A program made the translations under genes and the position numbers. From Arthrobacter globiformis (lineage in GTDB: Bacteria; Actinomycetota; Actinomycetes; Actinomycetales; Micrococcaceae), in NCBI RefSeq assembly GCF_030815865.1, contig NZ_JAUSXI010000001.1:3038001-3102000 (forward strand): DNA of 64,000 nucleotides, given 5' to 3'. A model generated the notes under the pieces. That model saw only the letters and a list, made by a program, of their open reading frames with translations, ran no database searches and was not told the DNA's origin. Positions 38,672-47,572 of the stretch are shown piece by piece (the stretch's first letter is position 1; each line of letters starts with the position of its first letter).

Positions 38672-39031
38672 ATGACTGAACAGCCAAAGGGCGAGCTCGT
38701 CTGCAACGTGAACGAGATCCAGCCCAAGCAGGCCCTGCGGATCCTGATCGATGACTATCCCGTCGCGATCGTCAAGGACTCCATGGGAGAGATCCACGCC
38801 ATCGGCGACACTTGCTCGCACGCGGACATTTCCCTCTCCGAGGGCGAGGTCGAGGGCTGCGCAATCGAATGCTGGGGCCACGGTTCGCAGTTCGATCTGC
38901 GCACCGGGGAACCTCTCCAGCTGCCGGCCTACGACCCCGTGCCCGTGTTCGCGGTGGAGATCGTCGGAGACGAGGTCTACGTGGACTTCACCACCGTCCT
39001 GAACGGCGCCGAAGCACCCAACCTCAGCTAG
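38672..39031 (+). CDS. Rieske-type (2Fe-2S) ferredoxin in the suf operon
   Basis: A soluble Rieske ferredoxin, 119 residues. The cluster motifs are Cys48-x-His50 (CSH) and Cys67-x2-His70 (CWGH), which ligate a [2Fe-2S] cluster. It resembles the small non-heme iron oxygenase ferredoxin subunits found between sufD and sufC in some Actinobacteria. Its role is inferred from context: electron supply to Suf assembly or handling of the cluster. Shine-Dalgarno GGAAGG lies about eleven bases before ATG. Confidence 0.88.
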   Translation: MTEQPKGELVCNVNEIQPKQALRILIDDYPVAIVKDSMGEIHAIGDTCSHADISLSEGEVEGCAIECWGHGSQFDLRTGEPLQLPAYDPVPVFAVEIVGDEVYVDFTTVLNGAEAPNLS

Positions 39032-39133
39032 CCCGGCCTGCTTCCGAGCCCAGCCTGCACCACAACTTACTAACTTCCAGACCAAAGACCGCACCGCCGA
39101 CAGAACGGCACGGTGCAGAGGAGAACAAGACAC

Positions 39134-39925
39134 ATGTCTACTCTTGAGATCAAGGACCTGCACGTCAGCATCGACACCGAGCAGGGGACCAAGGAGATCC
39201 TGAAGGGCGTCAGCCTGACCATCCGCACCGGTGAGACCCACGCCATCATGGGCCCCAACGGCTCCGGCAAGTCCACTCTCGCGTCCACCATTGCCGGCCA
39301 CCCGCGCTACAAGGTCACCGGGGGCACCATCACACTGGACGGCGAAGACGTCCTGGCGATGAGCGTTGACGAGCGTGCACGCGCAGGCCTCTTCCTCGCC
39401 ATGCAGTACCCGGTGGAGGTTCCCGGCGTCACCATGACCAACTTCCTGCGGACCGCCAAGACCGCCATCGACGGCGAAGCCCCGGCACTGCGCACCTGGA
39501 CCAAGGACGTCAAGGCCGCCATGCAGCAGCTGCGCATTGACGCCGACTTCGCCCAGCGCAACGTGAATGAAGGCTTCTCCGGCGGCGAAAAGAAGCGCGT
39601 GGAGATCCTGCAGCTGGAACTCTTCAAGCCGAAGTTTGCCGTGCTTGACGAGACCGACTCCGGCCTGGACGTCGACGCCCTCAAGATCGTTTCCGAAGGC
39701 GTCAACCGCGCGCACGCCGAAGGCAACATGGGCACCATGCTCATCACGCACTACACGCGTATTCTGCGTTACATCAAGCCTGAGTTCGTCCACGTCTTCG
39801 TTGACGGCCAGATTGTTGAAGAGGGCGGCCCAGAACTCGCTGACCGCCTTGAAGAAGAAGGCTACGACCGCTACGCCAAGGGTGCGGGCGCAGCCACTAT
39901 CGCTGCCGCCGCGGCACAGGCCTAG
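39134..39925 (+). CDS. sufC: Fe-S cluster assembly ATPase SufC
   Basis: The ABC-type ATPase of the SufBC2D complex; 263 residues. Walker A is GPNGSGKST, the signature FSGGEKKR, Walker B FAVLDETDSGLD and the H-loop ITHYTR, all standard for SufC, which differs from transport ATPases. ATG 39134 has GAGGAGA upstream; an in-frame extension from 39113 is rejected. Twelve bases separate it from sufT. Confidence 0.96.
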   Translation: MSTLEIKDLHVSIDTEQGTKEILKGVSLTIRTGETHAIMGPNGSGKSTLASTIAGHPRYKVTGGTITLDGEDVLAMSVDERARAGLFLAMQYPVEVPGVTMTNFLRTAKTAIDGEAPALRTWTKDVKAAMQQLRIDADFAQRNVNEGFSGGEKKRVEILQLELFKPKFAVLDETDSGLDVDALKIVSEGVNRAHAEGNMGTMLITHYTRILRYIKPEFVHVFVDGQIVEEGGPELADRLEEEGYDRYAKGAGAATIAAAAAQA

Positions 39926-39937
39926 TAAGGACACGCC

Positions 39938-40270
39938 ATGACCGAAATCGACGCAGCCCGCACCGGGCTGGAGGATGTCGAAGAGGCACTCAAGGACGTC
40001 ATCGACCCCGAGCTCGGGGTTAACATTGTGGACTTGGGCCTGCTGTACGGCCTCAAGTACTCGGAGGACGACGGCGCCCTGCTGATCGACATGACGCTCA
40101 CCACGGCCGCCTGTCCGCTGACCGACGTGCTCGAGGAGCAGGTTGGAAAGGCGCTGGACGGCGTAGTGGACGACTGGCGCCTGAACTGGGTATGGATGCC
40201 GCCATGGGGTCCTGAGCGGATCACCGACGACGGCAAGGACCAGATGCGGGCCCTCGGCTTCAACATCTGA
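39938..40270 (+). CDS. sufT: Metal-sulfur cluster biosynthetic factor SufT (MIP18/DUF59 family)
   Basis: A 110-residue MIP18-family protein linked to Fe-S cluster maturation. Conserved DPELGVNIVDLGLLYGL and the Cys in TTAACPLTD are visible, as in SufT. It closes the suf run sufR-sufB-sufD-Rieske-sufC-sufT and ends in a 22-bp hairpin. sufS and sufU are absent from this stretch, so the sulfur donor pair must lie elsewhere. Confidence 0.9.
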   Translation: MTEIDAARTGLEDVEEALKDVIDPELGVNIVDLGLLYGLKYSEDDGALLIDMTLTTAACPLTDVLEEQVGKALDGVVDDWRLNWVWMPPWGPERITDDGKDQMRALGFNI

Positions 40271-40276
40271 TAAATC

Positions 40277-40325
40277 ACGACGGCGGCCGGTCACCTTCTT
40301 CACGAAGGTGACCGGCCGCCGTCGT
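40277..40325. terminator. Bidirectional terminator between sufT and the metallopeptidase
   Basis: A perfect 22-bp stem (40277-40298 with 40304-40325), beginning ACGACGGCGG, with loop TTCAC. Rich in GC, it lies seven bases after the sufT stop and 23 bases before the stop of the convergent metallopeptidase gene. Confidence 0.85.
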
Positions 40326-40347
40326 TCCTAAGCAGGGCGCTCGGGAT

Positions 40348-41244
40348 TCAGAGCGTCGTGGCGCTGAATGTGTCGCACTGGTTGATGTCGCCGGTCTTGT
40401 AGCCCTGGTAGAACCACTTCTGCCGCTGCGCGCTGGACCCGTGCGTCCAGCCCTCAGGTGAGACGCGTCCTGTGGCGGCTTTCTGGATCCGGTCGTCGCC
40501 GACGGCGGAGGCGGCCGAGAGTGCGTCGTTGAGGTCCTGCTGCTTCAGCGGCTCCAGGAACGGCTTGCCGGTCTTCGGGTCCTTCTGCGTGGTGGCGTAC
40601 CGGGTCCAGAGCCCTGCGTAGCAGTCGGCCTGCAGCTCCACCCGCACGGCGCCGGACTCGGCGCCCTGCGGATCCTGCTGCGCCTTGTCCAGGTCGCCGA
40701 GGATGTTCTGGATGTGGTGGCCGACCTCATGGGCCACCACGTATTCCTGGGCCAGCGGGCCACCCGAGGACCCGAAGCGGGTCACGAGGTCCTGGAAGAA
40801 CCCCGGATCGAAGTAGGCCGTGGTATCTGCCGGGCAGTAGAACGGGCCCACTTCTGACGTGGCCGTGCCGCAGCCGGTGCGGGTGGCGCCCTCGAACAGC
40901 ACAGCCTTCGGCCGCGGGTACTTCACGTTGTAGTCGGCGAGGTAAGCCGGCCAGAACACGTTGAGGCTGTTCACCGTCCCGGCAATCCGGCAGTCGAGGT
41001 CCTTGTCTGCGTCGGAACCCAGCTTGCACTGGTTAAGGGGTGTTCCCGTGCTTTGGGCGGGCTGTTCCTGGCCGGTGCCCAGGAGCCCCCCGAGCAGCTG
41101 CGGATTGATGCCGAAGAGGGCCGCAAGGAGCAGGACGACGCCGCCCCCGATGCCTCCGCCGATCTTTGTGCCGCGGCCAACTCCACCGCCGCGCCGGTCT
41201 TCCACCTGGGATGGGTCCAGCTCGACCCCGTCATTGAAGCTCAT
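40348..41244 (-). CDS. Neutral zinc metallopeptidase (YpfJ/KPN_02809 family)
   Basis: A membrane-anchored zinc protease, 298 residues. The N-terminus is cytoplasmic, a transmembrane helix spans about residues 27-47, and the HExxH zinc motif is HEVGH (172-176), with further ligands downstream in ELQADCYAG. The C-terminal region includes YKTGDINQCDTF. The family has been described as a putative neutral zinc metallopeptidase with no defined physiological substrate. ATG 41244. It converges on sufT and diverges from the acyl-CoA ligase. Confidence 0.9.
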   Translation of the reverse strand: MSFNDGVELDPSQVEDRRGGGVGRGTKIGGGIGGGVVLLLAALFGINPQLLGGLLGTGQEQPAQSTGTPLNQCKLGSDADKDLDCRIAGTVNSLNVFWPAYLADYNVKYPRPKAVLFEGATRTGCGTATSEVGPFYCPADTTAYFDPGFFQDLVTRFGSSGGPLAQEYVVAHEVGHHIQNILGDLDKAQQDPQGAESGAVRVELQADCYAGLWTRYATTQKDPKTGKPFLEPLKQQDLNDALSAASAVGDDRIQKAATGRVSPEGWTHGSSAQRQKWFYQGYKTGDINQCDTFSATTL

Positions 41245-41291
41245 GTTGTCACAATAGTCTTCACCGCAGGGCAGCGGCGGGTACGGGCCGG

Positions 41292-41305
41292 TAAAGTTGG
41301 CCCGA
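41292..41305 (+). promoter_or_regulatory. Candidate -10 for leaderless acyl-CoA ligase
   Basis: TAAAGT (41292-41297) lies seven bases before the ATG of the ligase and no Shine-Dalgarno sequence is present. This matches the promoter arrangement at uvrA and uvrC and suggests a leaderless mRNA. Confidence 0.35.
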
Positions 41306-42711
41306 TGCCTTTTCTCAACAACCTTCAGCGTTGGGCCGATGAACGCCCCGATGACACCGCCGTCGTCGTGGCCGGAAAACGGCTCAGCTGGGCCGACCTG
41401 CGCGACGGTGCGCAGGCCGCCGCAGCGAGCAGCACGGCGCCTGTCACGGTCCTCGCCCAGCCAAACTCCACCAAGTTCGCCATTGAATTCGCCGCTGCCG
41501 TCGCCGGAGACCGCGAGTGCGCGGTCCTGGACCCCACCTGGCCCGAAGCGCTGCAGGACGAGATCGTCCAGCGGCTGGGCTGCGGCGTTGACCAAGTGCC
41601 AGGGAGCTCCCGCACTGAGCTGGCGGACGGGGATCCGGCGTCCTCGTTCCTCATTGGCCTGACCTCCGGCACCACGTCCGTGCCCAAGGCGTTCACCCGT
41701 TCGCGGCGCTCCTGGCAGCGGTCCTTCGAGGCCTCCATGGAGTTCTTCGGGCTCAGCCAGCAGGACAGAACGCTTGCACCAGGCCCGCTGGCCGCGAGCC
41801 TCAACCTGTACGCTCTGGCCGAGTGCCTCTACGCCGGCTCTGAGTTCCACACGCTGGAATCGTTCGACGTCGGCGACGTCCACGCCGCCATCACCCATGA
41901 CGGCATCACCCGGCTGGTGCTGGTACCCACCATGCTGCGGCTGCTCAGCGAACGCGGACTCCTCGGCTGCGTGGACGCGTCGGGCGTCCGGACCATCATC
42001 TGTGCGGGCTCGAAGCTGGACGCGCGCACGCTGGAAGCGGCCCGCCGGTGGGCCCCGCATGCCACCATCTTCGAGTACTACGGTGCCTCGGAGCTGAGCT
42101 TCGTCTCCGGCGCCGGCCTGGCCGCGGGGGCGCCGTTCGCCGCCGGGAGCACCGCGATCGGCCGGCCGTTCCCCGGCGTCGAGGTGCGGATCCTGGACGA
42201 CTCAGGCAACGAGCTCCCCGACGGGACCGCCGGCAATATCAGCGTCCAAAGCGGCATGGTCAGCAACGGCTACCTCTGGGGCGACGACGGCGAGGCGCTG
42301 CGCTGCTTCGACGGCTGGTTCACCGTGGGGGACCAGGGCTACCTGTCGGACGGGGTTCTGCACATCCTCGGCCGGCGGGCCGACATGATCATCACGGCAG
42401 GCAAGAACGTCTATCCGCACGAGGTGGAGCTGGCGCTGTCCTCCGTCCCCGGGGTGGCCTCGGCCATCGCCGCCGGCATGGACGATGACCTCCGCGGCCA
42501 GCGCGTGGTGGCCGGCATCGTTCCCTCACACGGCGGAGTCACCGCCACCCAGCTCAAGACCGGCCTCGAGGACGTCCTGGCCAAGGACAAGCGGCCGCTG
42601 CAGTACTACGCCCTGGATGAGCTTCCGGTGACGGACCGCGGAAAGGTGAGCCGGCGGCTGCTGCTCGACTGGATTGCGGCCCGTGACAGCCGGGTCCGGC
42701 ACCTTGTCTAA
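41305..42711 (+). CDS. Acyl-CoA synthetase (AMP-binding enzyme)
   Basis: An ANL-superfamily ligase of 468 residues. The adenylate signature is LTSGTTSVPKAFTRS (a variant of TSGTTGxPK), and the conserved EYYGASELSF and GDQGYL motifs are present, with the C-terminal catalytic loop ending in DRGKVSR. The protein is shorter than typical FadD enzymes. It shares its 3' end with a thiolase gene (29-base overlap), so the pair could activate and degrade an acyl chain. A similar ligase-thiolase pair occurs in staphylococcal vraA-vraB. The substrate is unknown. Confidence 0.85.
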   Translation: MPFLNNLQRWADERPDDTAVVVAGKRLSWADLRDGAQAAAASSTAPVTVLAQPNSTKFAIEFAAAVAGDRECAVLDPTWPEALQDEIVQRLGCGVDQVPGSSRTELADGDPASSFLIGLTSGTTSVPKAFTRSRRSWQRSFEASMEFFGLSQQDRTLAPGPLAASLNLYALAECLYAGSEFHTLESFDVGDVHAAITHDGITRLVLVPTMLRLLSERGLLGCVDASGVRTIICAGSKLDARTLEAARRWAPHATIFEYYGASELSFVSGAGLAAGAPFAAGSTAIGRPFPGVEVRILDDSGNELPDGTAGNISVQSGMVSNGYLWGDDGEALRCFDGWFTVGDQGYLSDGVLHILGRRADMIITAGKNVYPHEVELALSSVPGVASAIAAGMDDDLRGQRVVAGIVPSHGGVTATQLKTGLEDVLAKDKRPLQYYALDELPVTDRGKVSRRLLLDWIAARDSRVRHLV

Positions 42712-43924
42712 CGGGGCATCTGGCGTGGGGCTCGTGCTTCCCGACGACCGGCAGCCGGTGATCATCGCCGCGCTGCGCACACCCATATGCCGGGCCAACG
42801 GTGCGCTGAAGCACCTGCGCTCCCACGAGCTCCTGGCCCCGGTCCTCACGGCGCTGCTCGCTGAAACGGGGATGGACGCGGGCGACGTGACGGACGTCGT
42901 CATCGGCAACGCGGTGGGTGCGGGCGGCAACGTCGCGCGGCTCGCCGCCCTCGAAGCCGGCCTGCCCGTCACCGTCCCCGGCCTCACGGTAGACCGGCAG
43001 TGCGGCTCCGGCCTCGACGCCATCGTCCTCGCATCGCGGCTCGTCGCGGCAGGCGGCGGCACCTACCTTGCGGGCGGCGTCGAAAGCATCAGCACCGCGC
43101 CGCTGCGCGCACACCGGAACGATGACGGCGAACCTGCCTTCTTCAGCCGCGCCCAGTTTGCGCCGCACCCCCACGGCGACCCGGACATGGGCGTCGCGGC
43201 CGAGAACGTGGCCCGGGAGTACGGCATCAGCCGAGCCCGGCAGGACGAGTTTGCGCTGCGCAGCCACCGCCGCGCGGTGGCCGCGGAGGCCGGCGGCACG
43301 TTTGTCCGGGAGACTGTTCCGCTGCCAGGCGCGTCAGGGACCGCGCCGGGGACGGTAACGGCCGACGACGGACCCCGCCCCAGACTCAGCGAGGCCCTGA
43401 TGGCGCGGTTCCCCGCCGCGTTCGTGGAGTCCGGGACCGTCACCGCCGGAAACTCCTGCTTCGACGCAGACGGGGCCGCCGCCGTCGTCATCACCTCGCT
43501 GGCGAGGGCACGGGAACTGGGCGCTGCCGACGCGCTGGCCGTGCTGGGCACGGAGACCGCGGGGGTGGAGCCCCGGCTCCTCGGCATCGGGGCGGCGGCC
43601 GCCGCCTCGCGCCTGCTGGCCGCGCAGTCGGTGGACGCAGCGGACGTGGATCTCGTGGAGTTCAACGAGGCGTTCGCCTCGCAGACCCTCGCATGCCTGG
43701 ACCACCTGGGAATCGACTCCCTTCGGGCCAACGCCGACGGCGGGGCGCTGGCTTTGGGCCATGCCTACGGCGCATCCGGGGCGGTACTGGTTACCCGGCT
43801 GATGGCGCAGGCCAGGCAGGCACCGGCTGAGGCTGCGGCTGCGGAAGGAAAGCTCGCCCTGGCGATGATCAGCATCGCCGGCGGCATGGGCACCGCGGCG
43901 CTCTTCCGCCACATCCGGCTGTAG
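42683..43924 (+). CDS. Thiolase family protein (acetyl-CoA acetyltransferase-like), second catalytic Cys replaced
   Basis: A thiolase-fold enzyme of 413 residues from GTG 42683; the overlap with the ligase gene is 29 bases. Nucleophile Cys107 is in DRQCGSGLDA, and EFNEAFA and GHAYGASGA carry the other active-site residues. The C-terminal CxGG motif reads SIAGGMG, so Ser397 stands where the catalytic base Cys is expected. It may be a non-decarboxylating or altered acyltransferase rather than a degradative thiolase. Pairs with the preceding ligase. Confidence 0.82.
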   Translation: MTAGSGTLSNGASGVGLVLPDDRQPVIIAALRTPICRANGALKHLRSHELLAPVLTALLAETGMDAGDVTDVVIGNAVGAGGNVARLAALEAGLPVTVPGLTVDRQCGSGLDAIVLASRLVAAGGGTYLAGGVESISTAPLRAHRNDDGEPAFFSRAQFAPHPHGDPDMGVAAENVAREYGISRARQDEFALRSHRRAVAAEAGGTFVRETVPLPGASGTAPGTVTADDGPRPRLSEALMARFPAAFVESGTVTAGNSCFDADGAAAVVITSLARARELGAADALAVLGTETAGVEPRLLGIGAAAAASRLLAAQSVDAADVDLVEFNEAFASQTLACLDHLGIDSLRANADGGALALGHAYGASGAVLVTRLMAQARQAPAEAAAAEGKLALAMISIAGGMGTAALFRHIRL

Positions 43925-43954
43925 ACCCCACGGTCAGGCAACCGGGCACCACCG

Positions 43955-45541
43955 CTAGAGGGTTGCCGGGTCCGGGAACAGCTGCTGCCGGAGGTCCCTC
44001 TTACGGATCTTTCCGCTGGCCGTGCGGGGCATCTCGTCGACGAAGACCACCGCCTTGGGGATTTTGTACCGTGCGAGCCGGCCGTCGAGGTAGGCCCGGA
44101 CCTGCTCTTCGGTGAGGCTCGCGCCTTCGCGGACCACCACGACGGCCCTCGGCACTTCACCCCACTTTTCGTCGGGAACACCGATCACCGCCACGCTCCC
44201 GACGGCGTCAATTTCGGCGATGGCCTGCTCCACCTCGGCCGGGTAGATGTTCTCCCCGCCGGAAATGATCATGTCCTTGAGCCGGTCGGAAACGAAGACG
44301 AATCCGTCCTGGTCCTGGTAGCCCATGTCGCCGGACTTGAACCAGCCGCCGTCGTCGTATGAACCGGCGGTGGCGTCCGGCCGGTTCCAGTACTCGCGGA
44401 TGACGTTGGGGCCCTTGATCTGGATTTCGCCCACGGTGCCCTGCTGTACCGGCCCGCCCAGGGGATCGGCGATCCGCACCTCGGTGAAGAAGTGCGGCAG
44501 ACCCGAGGAGCCTGCTTTGTCCCGGGACCGGGAGGCGGGCAGGGTGGTTGCGCCCGGGGCTGTTTCCGTCATGCCGTAGCCGTTGGAGAAACGCAGCCCG
44601 CGGGCCTCGTAGGCTTCCAGGACCCGCAGGGGGACGGCCGACCCGCCGCAGGTGAGCTTGTTCAGCGAGGAGATGTCCGACGTCGGCCATTCCGGATGCT
44701 CGCAGAGCATCTGGTAGGTGGTGGGCACCCCGCTGATGGTGGTCACGCGGTGGCGTTCGATGAGCTGCAGGGTCCGCTGCGGATCGAACCTGGGCTCGAG
44801 AATAACTGTTCCGCCCTTCAGCAAGGTGGGCAGGACCCCCATGTCCAGCGACGCCACATGGAACATTGGGGAGATCATCAGGGCCACGTCGGTGGAGCAG
44901 AAGTCGAAGTCGGTGATGACGTTGATGCAGTTCCAGGTGATGTTTCCGTGCGTGAGCAGGGCGCCCTTGGGGCTGCCGGTGGTTCCGGAGGTGTAGAGGA
45001 TCATGGCGCCGTCGTCCAGGGTGACCGGTTCATCGAACGGCTCCGTGCTGCCCGATGCCACGACGTCCTCGTAGCCCTCGGTGGGCGCATTTTCGTTGTC
45101 ATCCGTACCGCCGCCAACCACAGTGCCATCGTCAAACCCAGCGCCGTCGCCGACGGCGATGAGTCGCGTCAGCGAAGTCCCCGCGGCGGCAGCCTGCGCC
45201 ACGTTGCCGAGGTCCGCCGCGTAGATCAGGGCCGCGGCGGAGCAGTCGTCCAGCTGGAATCGAATTTCCGGCGGAGCGAGCCGTGTGTTGATCGGAACGA
45301 AGATCGCGCCCAGCTGGCCGCAGGCGAAGAGTGTCTCCACGAATGCGGGGTGGTTCTCCCCGAGGTAGGCCACCCTGTCGCCTCTGGCCACGCCGCGGTC
45401 CCGCAGGCCGTTGGCGAGCCGGCAGCTGCGGTCGGCGAACTGTTCATAGCTGAGTTCCCGGTCCCCGGCGATGAGCGCCGTCTTGTTCCCGGATTTCGGG
45501 CGGCGCCGTTGCAGCCACGACCCGATGCCAAAATTTTCCAT
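43955..45541 (-). CDS. Long-chain/aryl acyl-CoA ligase of a catabolic operon
   Basis: An ANL-superfamily ligase of 528 residues that would activate a carboxylic acid to its CoA ester. Motifs: YTSGTTGSPKGALLTHGN (AMP binding), GYGMTETAPG, and SGDMGYQDQDGF with the C-terminal Lys in PRTASGKIRKRD. The ATG at 45541 follows GAAAGGA. It is the last gene of the minus-strand operon SDR-amidohydrolase-dehydrogenase-MaoC-MFS-ligase, 42 bases after the transporter. Acyl specificity cannot be read from the sequence. Confidence 0.9.
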   Translation of the reverse strand: MENFGIGSWLQRRRPKSGNKTALIAGDRELSYEQFADRSCRLANGLRDRGVARGDRVAYLGENHPAFVETLFACGQLGAIFVPINTRLAPPEIRFQLDDCSAAALIYAADLGNVAQAAAAGTSLTRLIAVGDGAGFDDGTVVGGGTDDNENAPTEGYEDVVASGSTEPFDEPVTLDDGAMILYTSGTTGSPKGALLTHGNITWNCINVITDFDFCSTDVALMISPMFHVASLDMGVLPTLLKGGTVILEPRFDPQRTLQLIERHRVTTISGVPTTYQMLCEHPEWPTSDISSLNKLTCGGSAVPLRVLEAYEARGLRFSNGYGMTETAPGATTLPASRSRDKAGSSGLPHFFTEVRIADPLGGPVQQGTVGEIQIKGPNVIREYWNRPDATAGSYDDGGWFKSGDMGYQDQDGFVFVSDRLKDMIISGGENIYPAEVEQAIAEIDAVGSVAVIGVPDEKWGEVPRAVVVVREGASLTEEQVRAYLDGRLARYKIPKAVVFVDEMPRTASGKIRKRDLRQQLFPDPATL

Positions 45542-45583
45542 CGAGCATCCTTTCTTGTCTCAAACTAGTCCTTGCGCGGCTTC

Positions 45584-46963
45584 TCAGGGCCGGGTGGACT
45601 CCAAATCGTTGTTCTTGGGTTCCCTGGTGAGCAGGATAAAGACGATGGACACCACGGACATGCCGGCGAGGTACAGGGCCACGGAGCCGGTGTTCTGGCC
45701 CGAGTCCTTGAAGATCTGCGCCACGATTCCGGGGGTGAAGCCGGCGCCCAGGAGCGTTGCAAGCTGGTAGCCCAGGGACGCGCCGGTGTACCGGGAGGTG
45801 GTGGCGAACTGTTCGGAGACGAACGCCGCCATGGGGCCGAAGAGGGTGGAATGGATCATCAGTCCGATGGTGAAGGCCACGAAGATCAAGAAGATGTTGT
45901 TCGAGGACAGAAGCTGGAACATCGGCATGAGGTACAGGATGAAGAGGACCAGCCCGCCGATCATCACTGGCCTCCGGCCCAGCCGGTCCGAGAGCCTGCC
46001 GCCCAGGACCACGAACGCAATGGAGATGAGGGAGGCCGCGGCAAAGGCGTACAGCACGCCCTGCCTGTCGGCGCCCTTGGAGACGGTGAAGGTGACCGAG
46101 AAGGTTGCCATCACCACCTGCAACGCGAACCCGGCGGCTCCAGCGAGCATGGTGAAGATCAGCGTCCGGGGTCGGCGCAGGACCTGCAGCAGGGGAATGT
46201 CGCGGCGGGCAGGTACGGGCCTGCCCGCAGCGGGCGCCGCTTCCTTGGGGTCCTCAACTGTCCGGGCTCGCTTTTCCTGCTCGATGGCGGCCTTGAAGAT
46301 AGGGCTCTCGGAGACCTTGAGCCGGACGAACATCCCGACGATCAACAGCACGAAGGAGAGCAGGAACGGCACGCGCCAGCCCCAGGAGAGGAACTGCTCG
46401 TTGGGCAGGGCTGCGAAGGCGCCCATGATGAGGGTGCCCAGCACGGCGCCCGAGGGTGCGCCCGCGTTGACGAAGGAGGCCGCGAAGCCGCGCCGTCCGG
46501 ACTCGGAATGCTCCAGCGCCATCAGCGCCGCCCCGCCCCATTCGCCGCCCACGGCAATGCCTTGGAAGACGCGCAGCAGGACGAGCAGGACAGCGCCCCA
46601 CGGGCCGGCCACTGAGGCGTCGGGGATAACGCCGATCAGGGTGGAGGCCACGCCCATGACCGCCATGGAAACGATCAGCATCGCCTTGCGGCCCACCCTG
46701 TCGCCGAAGTGGCCGAAGATGATGCCGCCGAGTGGCCTGGCCACGTAGCCCGCGGCAAAAGTGCCGTACGCGGCCACAACGCCCACCCAGTCGTCGAGTC
46801 CGGAGAAGAAGACTTTCGGGAAGACCACTGCGGCGGCGGTGGCGTAGAGAAGGAAGTCGTAGTACTCGATGGTGCTGCCCAGGTAGCTGGATGCTATGAC
46901 GGTGCGGGCTTCCCTGCGCCGGGCGGTCACATCCATCGTCTGAAGCTGCGAAGTTTGGGACAT
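45584..46963 (-). CDS. MFS transporter, metabolite:H+ symporter (MHS) family
   Basis: A 459-residue proton symporter with about twelve transmembrane helices. The signatures RPLGGIIFGHFGDRVGRKAM and DRLGRRPVM are of the MHS group, which includes shikimate (ShiA), alpha-ketoglutarate (KgtP) and other carboxylate carriers. A hydrophilic central loop spans about residues 237-268. It lies between the MaoC and ligase genes, so it probably imports the acid that the ligase activates. Confidence 0.9.
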   Translation of the reverse strand: MSQTSQLQTMDVTARRREARTVIASSYLGSTIEYYDFLLYATAAAVVFPKVFFSGLDDWVGVVAAYGTFAAGYVARPLGGIIFGHFGDRVGRKAMLIVSMAVMGVASTLIGVIPDASVAGPWGAVLLVLLRVFQGIAVGGEWGGAALMALEHSESGRRGFAASFVNAGAPSGAVLGTLIMGAFAALPNEQFLSWGWRVPFLLSFVLLIVGMFVRLKVSESPIFKAAIEQEKRARTVEDPKEAAPAAGRPVPARRDIPLLQVLRRPRTLIFTMLAGAAGFALQVVMATFSVTFTVSKGADRQGVLYAFAAASLISIAFVVLGGRLSDRLGRRPVMIGGLVLFILYLMPMFQLLSSNNIFLIFVAFTIGLMIHSTLFGPMAAFVSEQFATTSRYTGASLGYQLATLLGAGFTPGIVAQIFKDSGQNTGSVALYLAGMSVVSIVFILLTREPKNNDLESTRP

Positions 46964-47012
46964 CGTTGTTCCTTACTGCACGTGCGGGCGGGGGAGGGTT
47001 AGGGCAGCGGGC

Positions 47013-47468
47013 TCATTTGTAGAAGCGGGCGAGGAACTCGGCCACGACGGCGGGCCGTTCCTGGCCTTCGATCTCGATGGTGTTGGAGACCTTGATCTGG
47101 GCGCCGCCCTTGACCTCGGCGACCTCTGCGATGCTGGCCTGCATGCGGATCCGCGAGCCCACCTTGACCGGTGACGTGAACCGCACCTTGTCGAGGCCGT
47201 AGTTGACCTTGGTGGTGACGCCGTCGACGTCGAACAGCTCGCCCCAGAACGGGATGATGAGCGAGAGCGTGAGGAAGCCGTGGGCAATCGGGGCGCCGAA
47301 CGGACCGTCCTTGGCGCGCTCGGGGTCCACGTGGATCCACTGGTCATCGCCGGTGGCATCGGCGAATTTGTTGATCCGTTCCTGGGTGATTTCGCGGTAC
47401 TCGGTGACGCCGAGATCGGTACCGGCGAGGGTGAGCAGTTTGTCGAAGCCGACGACGAGATTGGGCAT
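47013..47468 (-). CDS. MaoC-like enoyl-CoA hydratase/dehydratase
   Basis: A hot-dog-fold hydratase of 151 residues, short form. The hydratase motif is DATGDDQWIHVDPERAKDGP ... GAPIAHGFLTLSLI, with the catalytic Asp and His. It would hydrate an enoyl-CoA to the 3-hydroxyacyl-CoA. ATG 47468; the long in-frame extension to 48395 is a shadow of the acyl-CoA dehydrogenase gene. Its position after the dehydrogenase fits the next step in beta-oxidation. Confidence 0.9.
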   Translation of the reverse strand: MPNLVVGFDKLLTLAGTDLGVTEYREITQERINKFADATGDDQWIHVDPERAKDGPFGAPIAHGFLTLSLIIPFWGELFDVDGVTTKVNYGLDKVRFTSPVKVGSRIRMQASIAEVAEVKGGAQIKVSNTIEIEGQERPAVVAEFLARFYK

Positions 47469-47521
47469 GCGGTGCCTCCTGCGGTGGTGTTTTGGTTCGG
47501 AAATTTGGGTTTGCCGAAGTA

Positions 47522-47549
47522 CGACGGCGGTGCGGTGTTGCCGCCGTCG
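47522..47549 (-). promoter_or_regulatory. Hairpin in the operon between dehydrogenase and MaoC genes
   Basis: CGACGGCGG (47522-47530) and CCGCCGTCG (47541-47549) form a nine-pair stem with a ten-base loop in the 104-base gap. It may stabilise or process the mRNA, or attenuate the distal genes MaoC, MFS and ligase. Confidence 0.45.
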
Positions 47550-47572
47550 GGCTTGGGTTGGTGGTGCTTCAG

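Noticed and set aside
42674..42682. TTG start at 42674 for the thiolase
   Set aside because: GTG at 42683 is a better start; both overlap the ligase gene and neither has a strong Shine-Dalgarno sequence.
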